64,000 bases of DNA from Jannaschia pagri. Lineage in GTDB: Bacteria > Pseudomonadota > Alphaproteobacteria > Rhodobacterales > Rhodobacteraceae. Positions 9,581-18,439 of the stretch are shown here, piece by piece. The stretch lies in the NCBI RefSeq assembly GCF_019655435.1, contig NZ_BPFH01000002.1, forward strand, positions 558,001-622,000, in the 5' to 3' direction. Numbering within the stretch: the first letter of the stretch is position 1; the number at the start of each line of letters is the position of its first letter. A program made the position numbers and the translations under genes. A model generated the notes under the pieces. It did not search any database. It saw nothing but the letters and a program-made list of their open reading frames with translations, and was not told the DNA's origin.

Positions 9581-10243
9581 ATGCGCGAAACCGATCTCTA
9601 TCCGCCCATCAAGGCCTTTCTTGTGAACCAAGGCTACGAGGTGAAGGGCGAAATCGGGGCAGCCGATGTGGTTGCCTGTCGGGGCGACGACCCGCCCGTG
9701 ATCGTCGAGTTGAAGACGGGCTTCTCGCTCACGCTCATCCACCAGGGTATCGACCGGCAGGCTGTCACGCCCCATGTCTATCTGGCGGTCCCCGATGGAC
9801 AGGGACGGCGGGCCTATGCGGCGCTGAAGGCTAACCTGAAACTGGCCCGTCGTTTGGGACTGGGGGTTCTCACTGTGCGCCCCGACACCGGCGCCGTGAC
9901 CGTTCACTGTGACCCCGGTCCGTTTCAGCCCCGCCTGCTGCGCAAACCGAAGGAGCGGTTGCTGCGTGAATTTGCGGCGCGACGGGGCGACCCGGCACAG
10001 GGGGGTGCGACCCGGGATGGGTTGATGACGGCTTACCGGCAAGACGCCCTCGCCCTTGCGCAGCATCTGGCGGAACATGGGGCCTGCAAAGGATCCCACG
10101 CCCGCGATGCCACGGGCGTGACACGGGCCACCCAAATCATGCGCGACAACCACTACGGCTGGTTTGAGCGGGTCAGACCCGGGGTCTACGCAGTCACACA
10201 CCTCGGCCACGCGGCCGCGCAACAGACGAAGACACCGGCTTAG
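9581..10243 (+). CDS. DUF2161 domain protein (nuclease-like fold, function unknown)
   Basis: 220-aa protein. Residues about 20-60 contain an E...GAADVVA...VIVELK pattern that resembles the D-(E/Q)xK core of PD-(D/E)XK nucleases. The C-terminal half, from about residue 170, has a short helix-turn-helix-like segment (THATGVTRATQIMRDNHYGWF is approximate in position). The family is conserved in Rhodobacterales without assigned function. The start at 9581 gives the usual N-terminus (MRETDLYPPIK). Confidence 0.8.
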   Translation: MRETDLYPPIKAFLVNQGYEVKGEIGAADVVACRGDDPPVIVELKTGFSLTLIHQGIDRQAVTPHVYLAVPDGQGRRAYAALKANLKLARRLGLGVLTVRPDTGAVTVHCDPGPFQPRLLRKPKERLLREFAARRGDPAQGGATRDGLMTAYRQDALALAQHLAEHGACKGSHARDATGVTRATQIMRDNHYGWFERVRPGVYAVTHLGHAAAQQTKTPA

Positions 10244-10382
10244 GAACCACCGGGCCGGGCGCACCGCCCCCTGCCCGGCGCGGCACACGCGCGGCACCTG
10301 CTCCCTGATACTGCGATCACAGTTGCGCGGACGGGGCGGATGGCACCTCGACAAGGGCGCGCGGCCCCGTCAGTCAGTCGCC

Positions 10383-11240
10383 ATGCGTTTGATAGCCCTC
10401 TCCGCCCTCGCCATGTGTTTCCTCGCCGCCAATTCCCTTTTGACCCGGGCAGGCGTGTTGGACGGCATGGACCCATTGGCCTTCGCCGCGATCCGTGTGG
10501 GCGCGGGCGCCTTGGTCCTGGCCATCCTGGCCGCGCGGAGGGGCATGACATGGACGGGCCCCCGCCGTTGGGGAGCCGCCCTGGCCCTCGTGACCTACCT
10601 CATCGGGTTCAGCCTGGCGTATCGAACGCTGGACGCCGGGGTCGGCGCGCTCATCCTGTTTGCCACGGTGCAACTGGGCCTCTTTGCAATCGGACTGGCG
10701 CGGGGAGAGGGCACGTCCGTCAAACAGGTCGCCGGTATGGGCGTGGCGTTGGGCGGTCTCGCATGGCTACTTTGGCCTGGGGCGGCAGTCACAATCGACC
10801 CCATTGATGCGGCTCTGATGATCGTCGCCGGGCTCGGCTGGGCCTTCTATACACTCGCCGGGCGGTTTGAGCCGCGCCCCCTTGCGGGGACCGCCAGCAA
10901 CTTTCTGTTGGCTGCCGGGCTCTTCACCCTTGCCCTGCCCATCTGGATCGGGGCGGCCATCACGCCCTTCGGCTTTGCCATGGCCATAGTGTCCGGCGCC
11001 ATCGCCTCTGGCCTGGGCTATGCGATGCTGTTCCGCGTTCTGCCCAGCATGGGCAGCGCGACCGCTGGCCTTGCCCAACTGTCGGTGCCGGTGATCGCCA
11101 TCGCGGCGGGCGCCGCGATCTTGGCGGAGGTCCCCTCCGCCCGGAGCCTGGCCGCAGCGGTGCTCGTCCTCGCGGGGATCGCGCTGGCGACGCTTCCCTG
11201 GCCATCCAGGCGCAAGCCGTTGGACGCGCCACGATCCTGA
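10383..11240 (+). CDS. EamA/DMT-superfamily permease
   Basis: 285-aa inner-membrane protein with about ten hydrophobic segments arranged as two EamA halves, the normal drug/metabolite transporter topology. The first segment (MRLIALSALAMCFLAANSLL) begins at the ATG chosen; the frame is open about 220 bp further upstream, but that part is hydrophilic and antisense-like. It probably exports or imports a small metabolite; the substrate is unknown. It lies 140 bp after DUF2161 and 49 bp before the hydrolase gene. Confidence 0.88.
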   Translation: MRLIALSALAMCFLAANSLLTRAGVLDGMDPLAFAAIRVGAGALVLAILAARRGMTWTGPRRWGAALALVTYLIGFSLAYRTLDAGVGALILFATVQLGLFAIGLARGEGTSVKQVAGMGVALGGLAWLLWPGAAVTIDPIDAALMIVAGLGWAFYTLAGRFEPRPLAGTASNFLLAAGLFTLALPIWIGAAITPFGFAMAIVSGAIASGLGYAMLFRVLPSMGSATAGLAQLSVPVIAIAAGAAILAEVPSARSLAAAVLVLAGIALATLPWPSRRKPLDAPRS

Positions 11241-11288
11241 CGCGATGTCCTGGATGGGCCTCACCGGCCAGGCACGATAGGGTGCGAT

Positions 11289-12035
11289 ATGCGTTGGATC
11301 CTTCCCATTGTATTGATCGCCAAGGCGACGTTTGCAGCCGCTGCACCCCCAGCTGACTGTGTGGTGCTGCTCCATGGTTTGGCACGGACAGAGGTTTCGT
11401 TTCTTGTGATGGAGGAGGCCCTGGCCGCCGAAGGCTATGCCACTGTCAACAGCGACTACGACAGCACCGCTGCACCGATCGAGACGCTGGCCGCAACCGC
11501 CGTGCCAGAGGCCATCGCGGCGTGCCCTGTGGATGCACCTAAGATCCACGTGGTGACGCACTCCATGGGCGGCATCCTCATGCGGCAGTGGATGGCCAAC
11601 GCGCCGCCGCCCGACCTCCTGGCGCGCCTAGGTCGGACTGTGATGCTGGCACCGCCAAACCAAGGGTCTGAACTGGTGAACACCCTAGCTGGCCTCGCCC
11701 CGTTCGACTGGATCAACGGCCCAGCGGGCGCGCAGCTTGGGACGGACGGGTTGCCCAGCCGGTTGGGACCCGTCTGGCCCGGCGTTGGCATCATAGCCGG
11801 GGATCGCAGCCTCAATCCGGTCTATTCGCGGCTGCTACCGGGTCCCGACGACGGCAAGGTCTCCGTCGCGTCGACCCGGGTGGACGGGATGGACGCCCAC
11901 CTGACACTGCCCTTGACCCATACCTTTCTGATGAACAGCCCCCTCGTGGTCGGTCAGGTGCTGACATTCCTTCGCCAGGGGCGTTTCGACCCCGATCTGG
12001 ACATGATCGACGTGCTTGGAGATCTGGCCGATTGA
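11289..12035 (+). CDS. Secreted lipase-like alpha/beta hydrolase
   Basis: 248-aa protein with an N-terminal signal peptide (cleavage likely after AAAA near residue 19), an oxyanion-type VVLLHGLART and the nucleophile elbow THSMGG (Ser about residue 92). A C-terminal His (TLPLTHTFL) is a candidate catalytic histidine. It resembles the PGAP1/lipase class 2 group of esterases, so periplasmic or secreted ester hydrolysis is likely. The substrate is unknown. Confidence 0.85.
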   Translation: MRWILPIVLIAKATFAAAAPPADCVVLLHGLARTEVSFLVMEEALAAEGYATVNSDYDSTAAPIETLAATAVPEAIAACPVDAPKIHVVTHSMGGILMRQWMANAPPPDLLARLGRTVMLAPPNQGSELVNTLAGLAPFDWINGPAGAQLGTDGLPSRLGPVWPGVGIIAGDRSLNPVYSRLLPGPDDGKVSVASTRVDGMDAHLTLPLTHTFLMNSPLVVGQVLTFLRQGRFDPDLDMIDVLGDLAD

Positions 12036-12183
12036 TCGGACCCGGACGGTTCGGCGCGTTTTCCGCAACCCGCTAATACTGCCCAGAAACCGATTGTTTC
12101 GTTCAGAGACGTTGATCGGATTGCATCAGACGCGCGATATTCGAGCTAGCGGTGGGGGCCGCAACTGCCAGGACATCTGCGAC

Positions 12184-12960
12184 ATGACCGCGTATCAGCG
12201 TCTGCCCTCTGCCTCTTTCCGGTCCGCTCTCGACCCAATGGTCGAAACCCACGAAGGCCGTTTCGGCACCCCCCAACGGGAAACAGCGGCCTACGACCTG
12301 GCTTGGATCAATGACCGTGGCTCAGCGATTTGGGATACGCGGCGCCTGCCGGACACTCCCGAAATCGAGGGCGTTGTGTCCTGTTTGGCCCGCGGCGCCA
12401 TGCTGCAGAGCCCACGGGGCCCGATTGCCGTTGAAGACCTTATTCCAGGGGACCGCGTGATGACCGCCGGGGGCGGGTCGACGCAAATCGATTGGATCGG
12501 AGCGCGCAGCTATCCAAGCATTTCGGACAGGCGCCCGCTGTTTTACCGGGTCGCGGCCCGTGCCTTTGGGGGCCAGGGACCGAAGGCGGACACCTTGCTG
12601 GGCGCGCACGCCCAGATCCTGATCGACAGCGACCGCTGCAAACCCCTCGTGGGCGCGCGGCAGGCCTTCGCCCCGCTCGCCGCTTTCGAAGACGGGATGA
12701 ACGTGGTCGCGGTGCAGCCCCCGGGCGAAGTCGCCGTCTACGGGATCGCCTGCTCCGGCCAGGAAGCGGTCCTGGTCTCGGGCATGGCGGTCGAGACCTA
12801 TCATCCGGCCCGGACCATCACCAACAGCCTGACCCGCGTAGTCCTCTCGGACATGGCGCGGCTGTTTCCCCATTTGACCCATGGGGCGGGCTTTGGTGCC
12901 CCGCGCATTCCTTATCTGAGCCTGTCCGAAGCCCAAGGGCTGTCGATGTACGGGCTCTGA
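12184..12960 (+). CDS. Hint (hedgehog/intein) domain protein
   Basis: 258-aa protein with a Hint domain starting at C67 (VVSCLARGAMLQSP..., ...VEDLIPGDRVMTA) and extending to about residue 215. The N-terminal 60 residues are unrelated and hydrophilic. Single short Hint proteins of this kind are frequent in Rhodobacteraceae; in inteins and hedgehog the same fold carries out N-S acyl shift and autocleavage, but whether this one is active is unknown. The C-terminus lacks an obvious His-Asn splice junction, so protein splicing is unlikely. Confidence 0.85.
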   Translation: MTAYQRLPSASFRSALDPMVETHEGRFGTPQRETAAYDLAWINDRGSAIWDTRRLPDTPEIEGVVSCLARGAMLQSPRGPIAVEDLIPGDRVMTAGGGSTQIDWIGARSYPSISDRRPLFYRVAARAFGGQGPKADTLLGAHAQILIDSDRCKPLVGARQAFAPLAAFEDGMNVVAVQPPGEVAVYGIACSGQEAVLVSGMAVETYHPARTITNSLTRVVLSDMARLFPHLTHGAGFGAPRIPYLSLSEAQGLSMYGL

Positions 12961-13153
12961 CCGGTCGCGCGACGACTGGTCGGCTGGGTCAGGGCGCCCA
13001 GCCTCTGGGGGCGGCTGTCTGCCATGGGCCGCCCCCGTTTTATGGTGGAAGGCGGCGCGATGCCGTCCGACGGGCGCGGCGCTGGCTGGACCTGGGGCCA
13101 GCAGTGTGTAGGTAACGCCTAAGCCATCCCGCGCCCCGAAAGGTTTTCATCCG

Positions 13154-14032
13154 ATGCAGATCATTGATGCCCTGGCGGACATTTCCGCCGCCTACGACGC
13201 CCTTTTCGTCGATCTCTGGGGCTGCGTCCACGACGGCGTGCGCGTCTATCCTGGCGCCAACGAAGCCCTCGCCGCCTATCGTGCTGCGGGGGGACGGGTT
13301 ATCCTGGTCACGAACTCTCCGCGCCCACGTGCAGGCGTTGCCGACCAACTGAAGGACTTCGGCGTCGCCCCCGACGCCTATGATGACATCGCCACTTCGG
13401 GGGATTCGGCCCGTCTGGCCATGTATCGGGGAATCGTCGGCCAAAAGGTCTGGCATATCGGCTACCGGGGCGAAGGCGATGGCGGCTTTTTCACGCCGCC
13501 CGCCATCCTGGACGACCCTTTGGCCATCACTACCGTTCCCCTAGACGAAGCAGAGGGGATCGTTTGCACCGGCCCGTTCGACCCGCAGGCGGACCCATCC
13601 GCTCTTCGACCCGAGTTCTTGGCCGCGAAAACCAAGGGCCTGAAGCTGCTCTGCGCCAACCCCGACATCGTCGTGGATCGGGGCGGTGTCCGGGAATGGT
13701 GTGCCGGGGCCTTGGCGCAGCTCTACACCGAGATGGGGGGCGAGAGCCTCTACTTCGGCAAGCCCCACCCCCCCATCTACGACTTGGCCCGTCGGCGCCT
13801 GGCCGCCATTGACCCCAACGTGGGGGAGCGAATCCTCGCCATCGGTGACGGCCCCGCGACGGATGCGGCTGGTGCCATGGGCGAAGACCTGGATTTGTTG
13901 TTCATCTCTGGCGGACTGGGGGCACGGGAAACCGGAACACCGCCCCTAGGCAGCCCAGATCCAGCCAAATTAGACGCCTATGTGGCGGAAACTGGGATCG
14001 TCCCCACCTATGTGATCGGCTCTCTGCGGTAA
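13154..14032 (+). CDS. TIGR01459 HAD-superfamily hydrolase
   Basis: 292-aa class IIA HAD phosphatase-like enzyme. Nucleophile D20 lies in FVDLWGCVHDG, motif II Thr/Ser in VTNSPRP, Lys in FGKPHPPIY, and the acidic motif in AIGDGPATDA. The architecture is that of NagD-type hydrolases, which act on small phosphorylated metabolites; the true substrate of this subfamily is unknown. Stand-alone gene. The frame and start are unambiguous. Confidence 0.9.
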   Translation: MQIIDALADISAAYDALFVDLWGCVHDGVRVYPGANEALAAYRAAGGRVILVTNSPRPRAGVADQLKDFGVAPDAYDDIATSGDSARLAMYRGIVGQKVWHIGYRGEGDGGFFTPPAILDDPLAITTVPLDEAEGIVCTGPFDPQADPSALRPEFLAAKTKGLKLLCANPDIVVDRGGVREWCAGALAQLYTEMGGESLYFGKPHPPIYDLARRRLAAIDPNVGERILAIGDGPATDAAGAMGEDLDLLFISGGLGARETGTPPLGSPDPAKLDAYVAETGIVPTYVIGSLR

Positions 14033-14139
14033 CATTATCGCACTTTGGTCGCGTACCGCGTATTTTTGTTACGCGCAGACTTGCCGCAACGCAGCAACTA
14101 GGCTATCTGCCAGTCATCCCAGCGTCGGAGGTCAGGACC

Positions 14140-14583
14140 ATGCTCGACAACATGCCCCGCGGCACGATCTGCATCGAAGATATCGAGATCGGCATGAGCC
14201 GCTCCCTGCGAAAAATCGTGACGGACCGCGACATTGAGATGTTTGCCGAGGTTTCGACGGACCACAATCCGGTGCACCTGGACGACGATTACGCCCAGGA
14301 CACCATCTTTGAGGGCCGCATTGCCCATGGGATGCTGACCGCCGGATTGATCTCGGCGGTGATTGGTGAGCAGCTGCCGGGCCATGGCACCGTTTACCTG
14401 GGTCAAACGCTCAAGTTCCTGGCGCCCGTGCGTCCGGGCGACATGGTGCAGGCCGTGGTGACCGTGACGGACATGGACATTGCCAAGCGCCGCGTGACCA
14501 TGGAAACCCACTGCGAAATCGACGGCAAGAAGGTCCTGAAGGGCGAAGCCGTCGTCCTAGCTCCGTCGCGCAAGTTCGACTGA
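14140..14583 (+). CDS. MaoC family (R)-specific enoyl-CoA hydratase
   Basis: 147-aa single hot-dog protein with hydratase motif 2: catalytic D41 and H46 (STDHNPVHLD). It resembles PhaJ, which hydrates trans-2-enoyl-CoA to (R)-3-hydroxyacyl-CoA and can feed polyhydroxyalkanoate synthesis. Full length. A strong hairpin follows, so the transcript probably ends here. The substrate chain length cannot be predicted. Confidence 0.9.
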   Translation: MLDNMPRGTICIEDIEIGMSRSLRKIVTDRDIEMFAEVSTDHNPVHLDDDYAQDTIFEGRIAHGMLTAGLISAVIGEQLPGHGTVYLGQTLKFLAPVRPGDMVQAVVTVTDMDIAKRRVTMETHCEIDGKKVLKGEAVVLAPSRKFD

Positions 14584-14593
14584 GACACTTGCC

Positions 14594-14620
14594 AGCGTCC
14601 CGCTGCACTGACGGGACGCT
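14594..14620 (+). terminator. Hairpin terminator after the MaoC hydratase gene
   Basis: AGCGTCCCG (14594-14602) and CGGGACGCT (14612-14620) form a perfect 9-bp stem with a 9-nt loop, 11 bases after the stop. No run of T follows, so efficiency is uncertain. Confidence 0.65.
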
Positions 14621-14654
14621 TGCGTGGCTGAACCGGGCGCGTTAGCCCGGCGCC

Positions 14655-15578
14655 ATGCGGATTTTCCGAGATCACCACAGGATACCCGCCGATGCGCGCC
14701 AGGCGTCGGCCGCCATTGGCAATTTCGACGGGGTCCACCTGGGCCACCAACACGTGATGGACATGGCCCGAGGCCGTGGCCCCCTGGGCATCGTTACGTT
14801 CACCCCGCACCCGCGCGAAGTGTTTGCGCCCAACGCCCCGCCGTTCCGCCTGATGTCCCCAGTTGCCCGGGCCAACCGGTTGGACAAGCTGGGGGTCGAG
14901 GTGCTGTTCGACCTGCCGTTCCCAGACATCGCCCCCCTGTCGCCCGATGCCTTCATGGAGGAGGTCTTGGCCAAGGGTCTGGGCCTCCGCCATGTGGTCG
15001 TGGGCGCCGACTTCTGCTTTGGCAAAGGGCGCGCGGGCACGGTCGATACGCTCCGCGAAGGGGGGGCCGCGCTGGGCTTCGACGTCTCGGTCGCGCCGCT
15101 GATGGGCGGGGCGACGCCCGTCTCCTCGACCGCCATCCGGCGCGCCCTGACCGAGGGGCGCCCCCGCGATGCCGCCAAGATGCTCGGGCATTGGCATCGG
15201 ATCGAGGGGCCGGTGATTCACGGCGAAAAGCGGGGCCGGACGCTCGGCTACCCCACCGCCAATATGGCGCTCGACGGCCTGCACCTGCCCCGTCTTGGGG
15301 TCTATGCGGTGCTGGTGGACGTGACCGATGGCCCCCACGCGGGCACCTATCACGGGGTCGCCTCCCTGGGTGTGCGGCCCATGTTTGGCGAAAACACCCC
15401 GAACCTAGAGACGTTCCTCTTCGATTTCTCAGGGGATCTGTACGGCGCCACGCTCTCCGTGGCCTTGGTGGACTTCCTGCGGCCTGAGATGACCTTCGAC
15501 GGCCTCGACCCCCTGATTCTGCAAATGGATGCCGACAGCGCCGAGGCGCGCCGGATCCTGGCCGCGCTCGATGGCTGA
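14655..15578 (+). CDS. ribF: Bifunctional riboflavin kinase/FAD synthetase
   Basis: 307-aa enzyme making FMN and FAD. The N-terminal nucleotidyltransferase domain has GNFDGVHLGH (about residues 22-31) and the STAIRRAL motif near 155-165; the C-terminal riboflavin kinase barrel begins around GKKRGRTLGYPTAN-like sequence at about residue 190 (here EKRGRTLGYPTAN). Its stop overlaps the start of the YcgN-like gene by 8 bp, so the two are co-translated. Confidence 0.96.
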   Translation: MRIFRDHHRIPADARQASAAIGNFDGVHLGHQHVMDMARGRGPLGIVTFTPHPREVFAPNAPPFRLMSPVARANRLDKLGVEVLFDLPFPDIAPLSPDAFMEEVLAKGLGLRHVVVGADFCFGKGRAGTVDTLREGGAALGFDVSVAPLMGGATPVSSTAIRRALTEGRPRDAAKMLGHWHRIEGPVIHGEKRGRTLGYPTANMALDGLHLPRLGVYAVLVDVTDGPHAGTYHGVASLGVRPMFGENTPNLETFLFDFSGDLYGATLSVALVDFLRPEMTFDGLDPLILQMDADSAEARRILAALDG

Positions 15579-16050
15579 GGATCCCATCGACCGCACGGGA
15601 CTCCGCGACCGCTTTTGGGACCGCCCCCTGGACACGCTCAACCGGAAGGAGTGGGAGGCGCTGTGCGACGGCTGCGGCAAATGCTGCCTCAACAAGCTGG
15701 AGGACGAAGAGACGGGCGCCGTCGCCCTGACCCGCATCGCCTGCCGCCTCTTCGACGATTCCACCTGCCGCTGCGCCAATTACACCCGCCGGTTGGAGTT
15801 CGTCCCCGAGTGCATCGTCCTGACACCGACAACCCTGCCCGAGGTAGTCTACTTCTTCCCCGACACCTGCGCCTATCGCCGCCTCTACGAGGGGCGCCCG
15901 CTGCCCCACTGGCACCCGCTGCTGACCGGCGACCCCATGTCGCCCCACACCGCGGGCGCGTCCCTGATGGATGAAACCGTGTCGGAAACCGACGTGCGGG
16001 AGGAGGATTGGGAGGATTTCCTGATCGAGGAACCCACCGGAGGCGCGTGA
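15571..16050 (+). CDS. YcgN family cysteine-cluster protein (UPF0260)
   Basis: 159-aa protein with the N-terminal WEALCDGCGKCCLNKLED cluster (Cys at about 27, 30, 33, 34) and later Cys in ACRLF, CRCANY and ECIVLTP, probably a metal or iron-sulfur site. The family is widespread and of unknown function. The ATG at 15571 overlaps the end of ribF and gives the conserved N-terminus. Followed 5 bp later by the threonine aldolase gene; all three appear to be one operon. Confidence 0.88.
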   Translation: MAEDPIDRTGLRDRFWDRPLDTLNRKEWEALCDGCGKCCLNKLEDEETGAVALTRIACRLFDDSTCRCANYTRRLEFVPECIVLTPTTLPEVVYFFPDTCAYRRLYEGRPLPHWHPLLTGDPMSPHTAGASLMDETVSETDVREEDWEDFLIEEPTGGA

Positions 16051-16055
16051 CAGCC

Positions 16056-17090
16056 ATGGACCAGCCCCTGAACCTGAACTTTGCCTCAGACAACACCGGG
16101 CCGGTCGCCGCGCCGATCATGCAAGCCATGGTCGAGGCGAACACCGGCGCGGCCATGCCTTACGGTGCGGACCCCTGGATGGACGACGTGCGCGACCGGT
16201 TGCGCGCGCTGTTTCACTGGCCCGAAGCAGAGGTCCTGCTGGTGGCCACCGGCACAGGCGCCAATGCGCTGGCACTCGCTGGCATGGTGCAGCCTTGGCA
16301 GACTATCTTCGCCCATCGCATTTCCCATATCGAGGAAGACGAATGCGGCGCGCCCGAGTTCTACACAGGCGGCGCAAAGCTGACCCTTGTCGAGGGACAG
16401 GACGGTAAAATGACGCCGGACACCCTGGCCGCCGCCATGGCCCCCGTGGGCAAAAAGGGCGTCCATGGGGTGCAGCGGGGTGCGCTGAGCCTGACGAATG
16501 TCACCGAAGCGGGGACGCTCTATTCCCTTGCCGAATTGGATGCGCTCACCACGCTCGCCCACGAGGCGGGGCTCCCGTGCCACTTGGACGGCGCCCGGTT
16601 CGCCAATGCCTGCGCGGCTTTGGAGTGCTCTGCGGCGGACATGGTCCGCGGCTTCAACATGGTCAGCTTCGGCGGCACCAAAAACGGGTGTATGGCGGTC
16701 GAAGCCGTCGTGCTGCGCGACCCGGCGCGGGGCTGGGAGTTGGAGCTGCGCCGCAAACGCGCTGCGCAGCTGTGGTCCAAACACCGGTATCTGTCGGTCC
16801 AGATGCGCGCCTATTTGGAGGACGATCTCTGGCTGCGAAACGCCGCGGCGGCAAACCGCGCTGGCCAACGTTTGGCCTCGGGGTTACGCAACATTGGCGC
16901 CGATCTGGTGTGGACGCCGCAAGCAAACATGATCTTCGCCCGCTTGGACCGCGCAGCCCACGCGCGCGCGCAAGCGGAGGCCCAGTATTATATCCTAGAT
17001 GACGCGGAGCGTCCGCTGTGCCGTCTGGTCTGTGATTTCACAAAGACGGATGCAGAGGTGGACCGGCTGCTTGAGATGGTGGCGGGCTGA
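16056..17090 (+). CDS. ltaE: Low-specificity L-threonine aldolase family PLP enzyme
   Basis: 344-aa fold-type I PLP enzyme of the beta-eliminating lyase/threonine aldolase family: N-terminal NFASDNTGPVAAPIM, PLP-contact HLDGARFANA and the Schiff-base Lys in FGGTKNG (about residue 207). It cleaves L-threonine or allo-threonine to glycine and acetaldehyde. The ATG at 16056 is chosen because the conserved start (LNFASDN) follows directly. Operon with ribF and ycgN-like. Confidence 0.92.
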   Translation: MDQPLNLNFASDNTGPVAAPIMQAMVEANTGAAMPYGADPWMDDVRDRLRALFHWPEAEVLLVATGTGANALALAGMVQPWQTIFAHRISHIEEDECGAPEFYTGGAKLTLVEGQDGKMTPDTLAAAMAPVGKKGVHGVQRGALSLTNVTEAGTLYSLAELDALTTLAHEAGLPCHLDGARFANACAALECSAADMVRGFNMVSFGGTKNGCMAVEAVVLRDPARGWELELRRKRAAQLWSKHRYLSVQMRAYLEDDLWLRNAAAANRAGQRLASGLRNIGADLVWTPQANMIFARLDRAAHARAQAEAQYYILDDAERPLCRLVCDFTKTDAEVDRLLEMVAG

Positions 17091-17131
17091 CACCGCCAGC
17101 CGGTCAACGTCCTATGGGGTCAGCCGGGTGC

Positions 17132-17155
17132 GAAAACTTTTCTGGAAAAGTTTTC
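17132..17155. terminator. Bidirectional terminator between ltaE and ubiK-like genes
   Basis: GAAAACTTTT (17132-17141) and AAAAGTTTTC (17146-17155) form a perfect 10-bp stem closed by a 4-nt loop. The arms themselves supply U-runs on either strand. It sits between convergent genes. Very similar A/T-type hairpins occur again at 32,251 and 32,277. Confidence 0.75.
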
Positions 17156-17204
17156 CAGCGCCCCAATCATAGGTCGTCGCGCCCCGATCGAGCGGGCGCG
17201 GCGT

Positions 17205-17444
17205 TTACTTCGCCTCCAGCGCCTCGATGCGGGCCTTGAGCGTCTCATTCTCTTCCCGGGCTTTCTGAGCCATGGCACGGACGGCATCGAACTCCTCGCG
17301 CGTGACGAAATCACGGTCTGCCATCCAGCGATCCAGCATGGATTTCATCGCCGTCTCCGCCTCGGTCCGAGCCCCCTGGGCCACGCCCATGGCGTTGGTC
17401 ATCAACTGGCTGAGGTCGTCCATGATACGGTTTCGGGTCTGCAT
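17205..17444 (-). CDS. UbiK-like (BMFP) accessory coiled-coil protein
   Basis: 79-aa protein of the BMFP/UbiK family: N-terminal DDLSQLMTNAMGVAQGARTEAE amphipathic helix and a C-terminal coiled coil (FVTREEFDAVRAMAQKAREENETLKARIEALE). UbiK assists ubiquinone biosynthesis in proteobacteria; the Rhodobacterales version is assigned by similarity only. The ATG at 17444 is preceded by AGGAGA. Divergent from lgt. Confidence 0.85.
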   Translation of the reverse strand: MQTRNRIMDDLSQLMTNAMGVAQGARTEAETAMKSMLDRWMADRDFVTREEFDAVRAMAQKAREENETLKARIEALEAK

Positions 17445-17536
17445 GCGATGTCTCCTGGGTGGCTGGTCCTCATATGGGCCGTTCCGGGCGCAGCGACAAG
17501 GTTGACCGACCCCGGGTGGCGGGGCAAAGCAACGCC

Positions 17537-18439
17537 ATGGTGTTCGCAATTCCCTTTCCCGATATCTCACCCGATATCTTCAGCATCGACTTGGGTGTCT
17601 TTGTCTTTACCCTGCGCTGGTACGCCCTCGCGTATATCGCGGGGATCATCGGCGGTTGGCTCATGGGACGCTGGGCGATTTCCCGGGTGACGCTCTGGCC
17701 CGGCAACAAAAGCCCCATGACCCGCGCCCAGATAGAAGATGTTATGACCTGGGTTGTCCTGGGTATCGTCCTAGGCGGGCGCTTGGGCTACGTCCTCTTC
17801 TATCAGCCGGGGTACTACCTGGAGAACCCGGGCGAGATCCTCGCCGTTTGGCAGGGTGGCATGGCGTTCCACGGGGGCGCCCTGGGCACAGCCATCGCCG
17901 TCGGCCTCTACGCCAAGCGCCACGGTATTTCGGTGCCGTCCATTCTGGACATCGCCGGGCTGGTGGCGCCCCTGGGGCTGGGCCTTGGGCGTGTGGCAAA
18001 CTTCATCAACGCGGAACTCTGGGGCCGTCCGACGGACCTCCCCTGGGGCGTCATCTTTCCTGGGGCCGCCGCCCAGGCTTGCACCAATGTGGGTGAATTC
18101 TGCGCCCGCCACCCCAGTCAGCTCTATGAAGCGGTGCTTGAGGGGGCTGTTCTGCTGGTGCTTCTCTGGGTGGTCGCGCTGCGCGGCGGGCTAAAGCGAC
18201 CCGGTTTGATCTTTGGCCTGTTTGTCGCGGGCTACGGCCTGGCGCGCACCTTTGTCGAGGGCGTGCGCCAAGCGGATGCTCAGTACATCACACCAGATAA
18301 CCCCTGGGGACACGTGGTGCGCCTAGGCGGTGACTGGGGGCTGACCATGGGACAGATCCTGTCCCTGCCAATGGTGGTCGTGGGCGGCCTGGTGGTGCTG
18401 GCCGTTCTGGTCCGGCCCCGGCCCAAGGCCCGGGCGTGA
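17537..18439 (+). CDS. lgt: Prolipoprotein diacylglyceryl transferase
   Basis: 300-aa integral inner-membrane enzyme that adds diacylglycerol to the lipobox Cys of prolipoproteins. Conserved features include LGGRLGYVLFY, the MAFHGGALG motif with its essential His/Gly, and LGRVANFINAELWGR. About seven hydrophobic segments. The ATG at 17537 places the first conserved segment correctly. It overlaps the next gene by 4 bp (GTGA), the known lgt-midA-pgeF arrangement. Confidence 0.96.
   Translation: MVFAIPFPDISPDIFSIDLGVFVFTLRWYALAYIAGIIGGWLMGRWAISRVTLWPGNKSPMTRAQIEDVMTWVVLGIVLGGRLGYVLFYQPGYYLENPGEILAVWQGGMAFHGGALGTAIAVGLYAKRHGISVPSILDIAGLVAPLGLGLGRVANFINAELWGRPTDLPWGVIFPGAAAQACTNVGEFCARHPSQLYEAVLEGAVLLVLLWVVALRGGLKRPGLIFGLFVAGYGLARTFVEGVRQADAQYITPDNPWGHVVRLGGDWGLTMGQILSLPMVVVGGLVVLAVLVRPRPKARA

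Noticed and set aside
12961-13153. Possible riboswitch or gene between the Hint and HAD genes
   Set aside because: Only 193 bp, no open frame with a start signal and no clear conserved fold.
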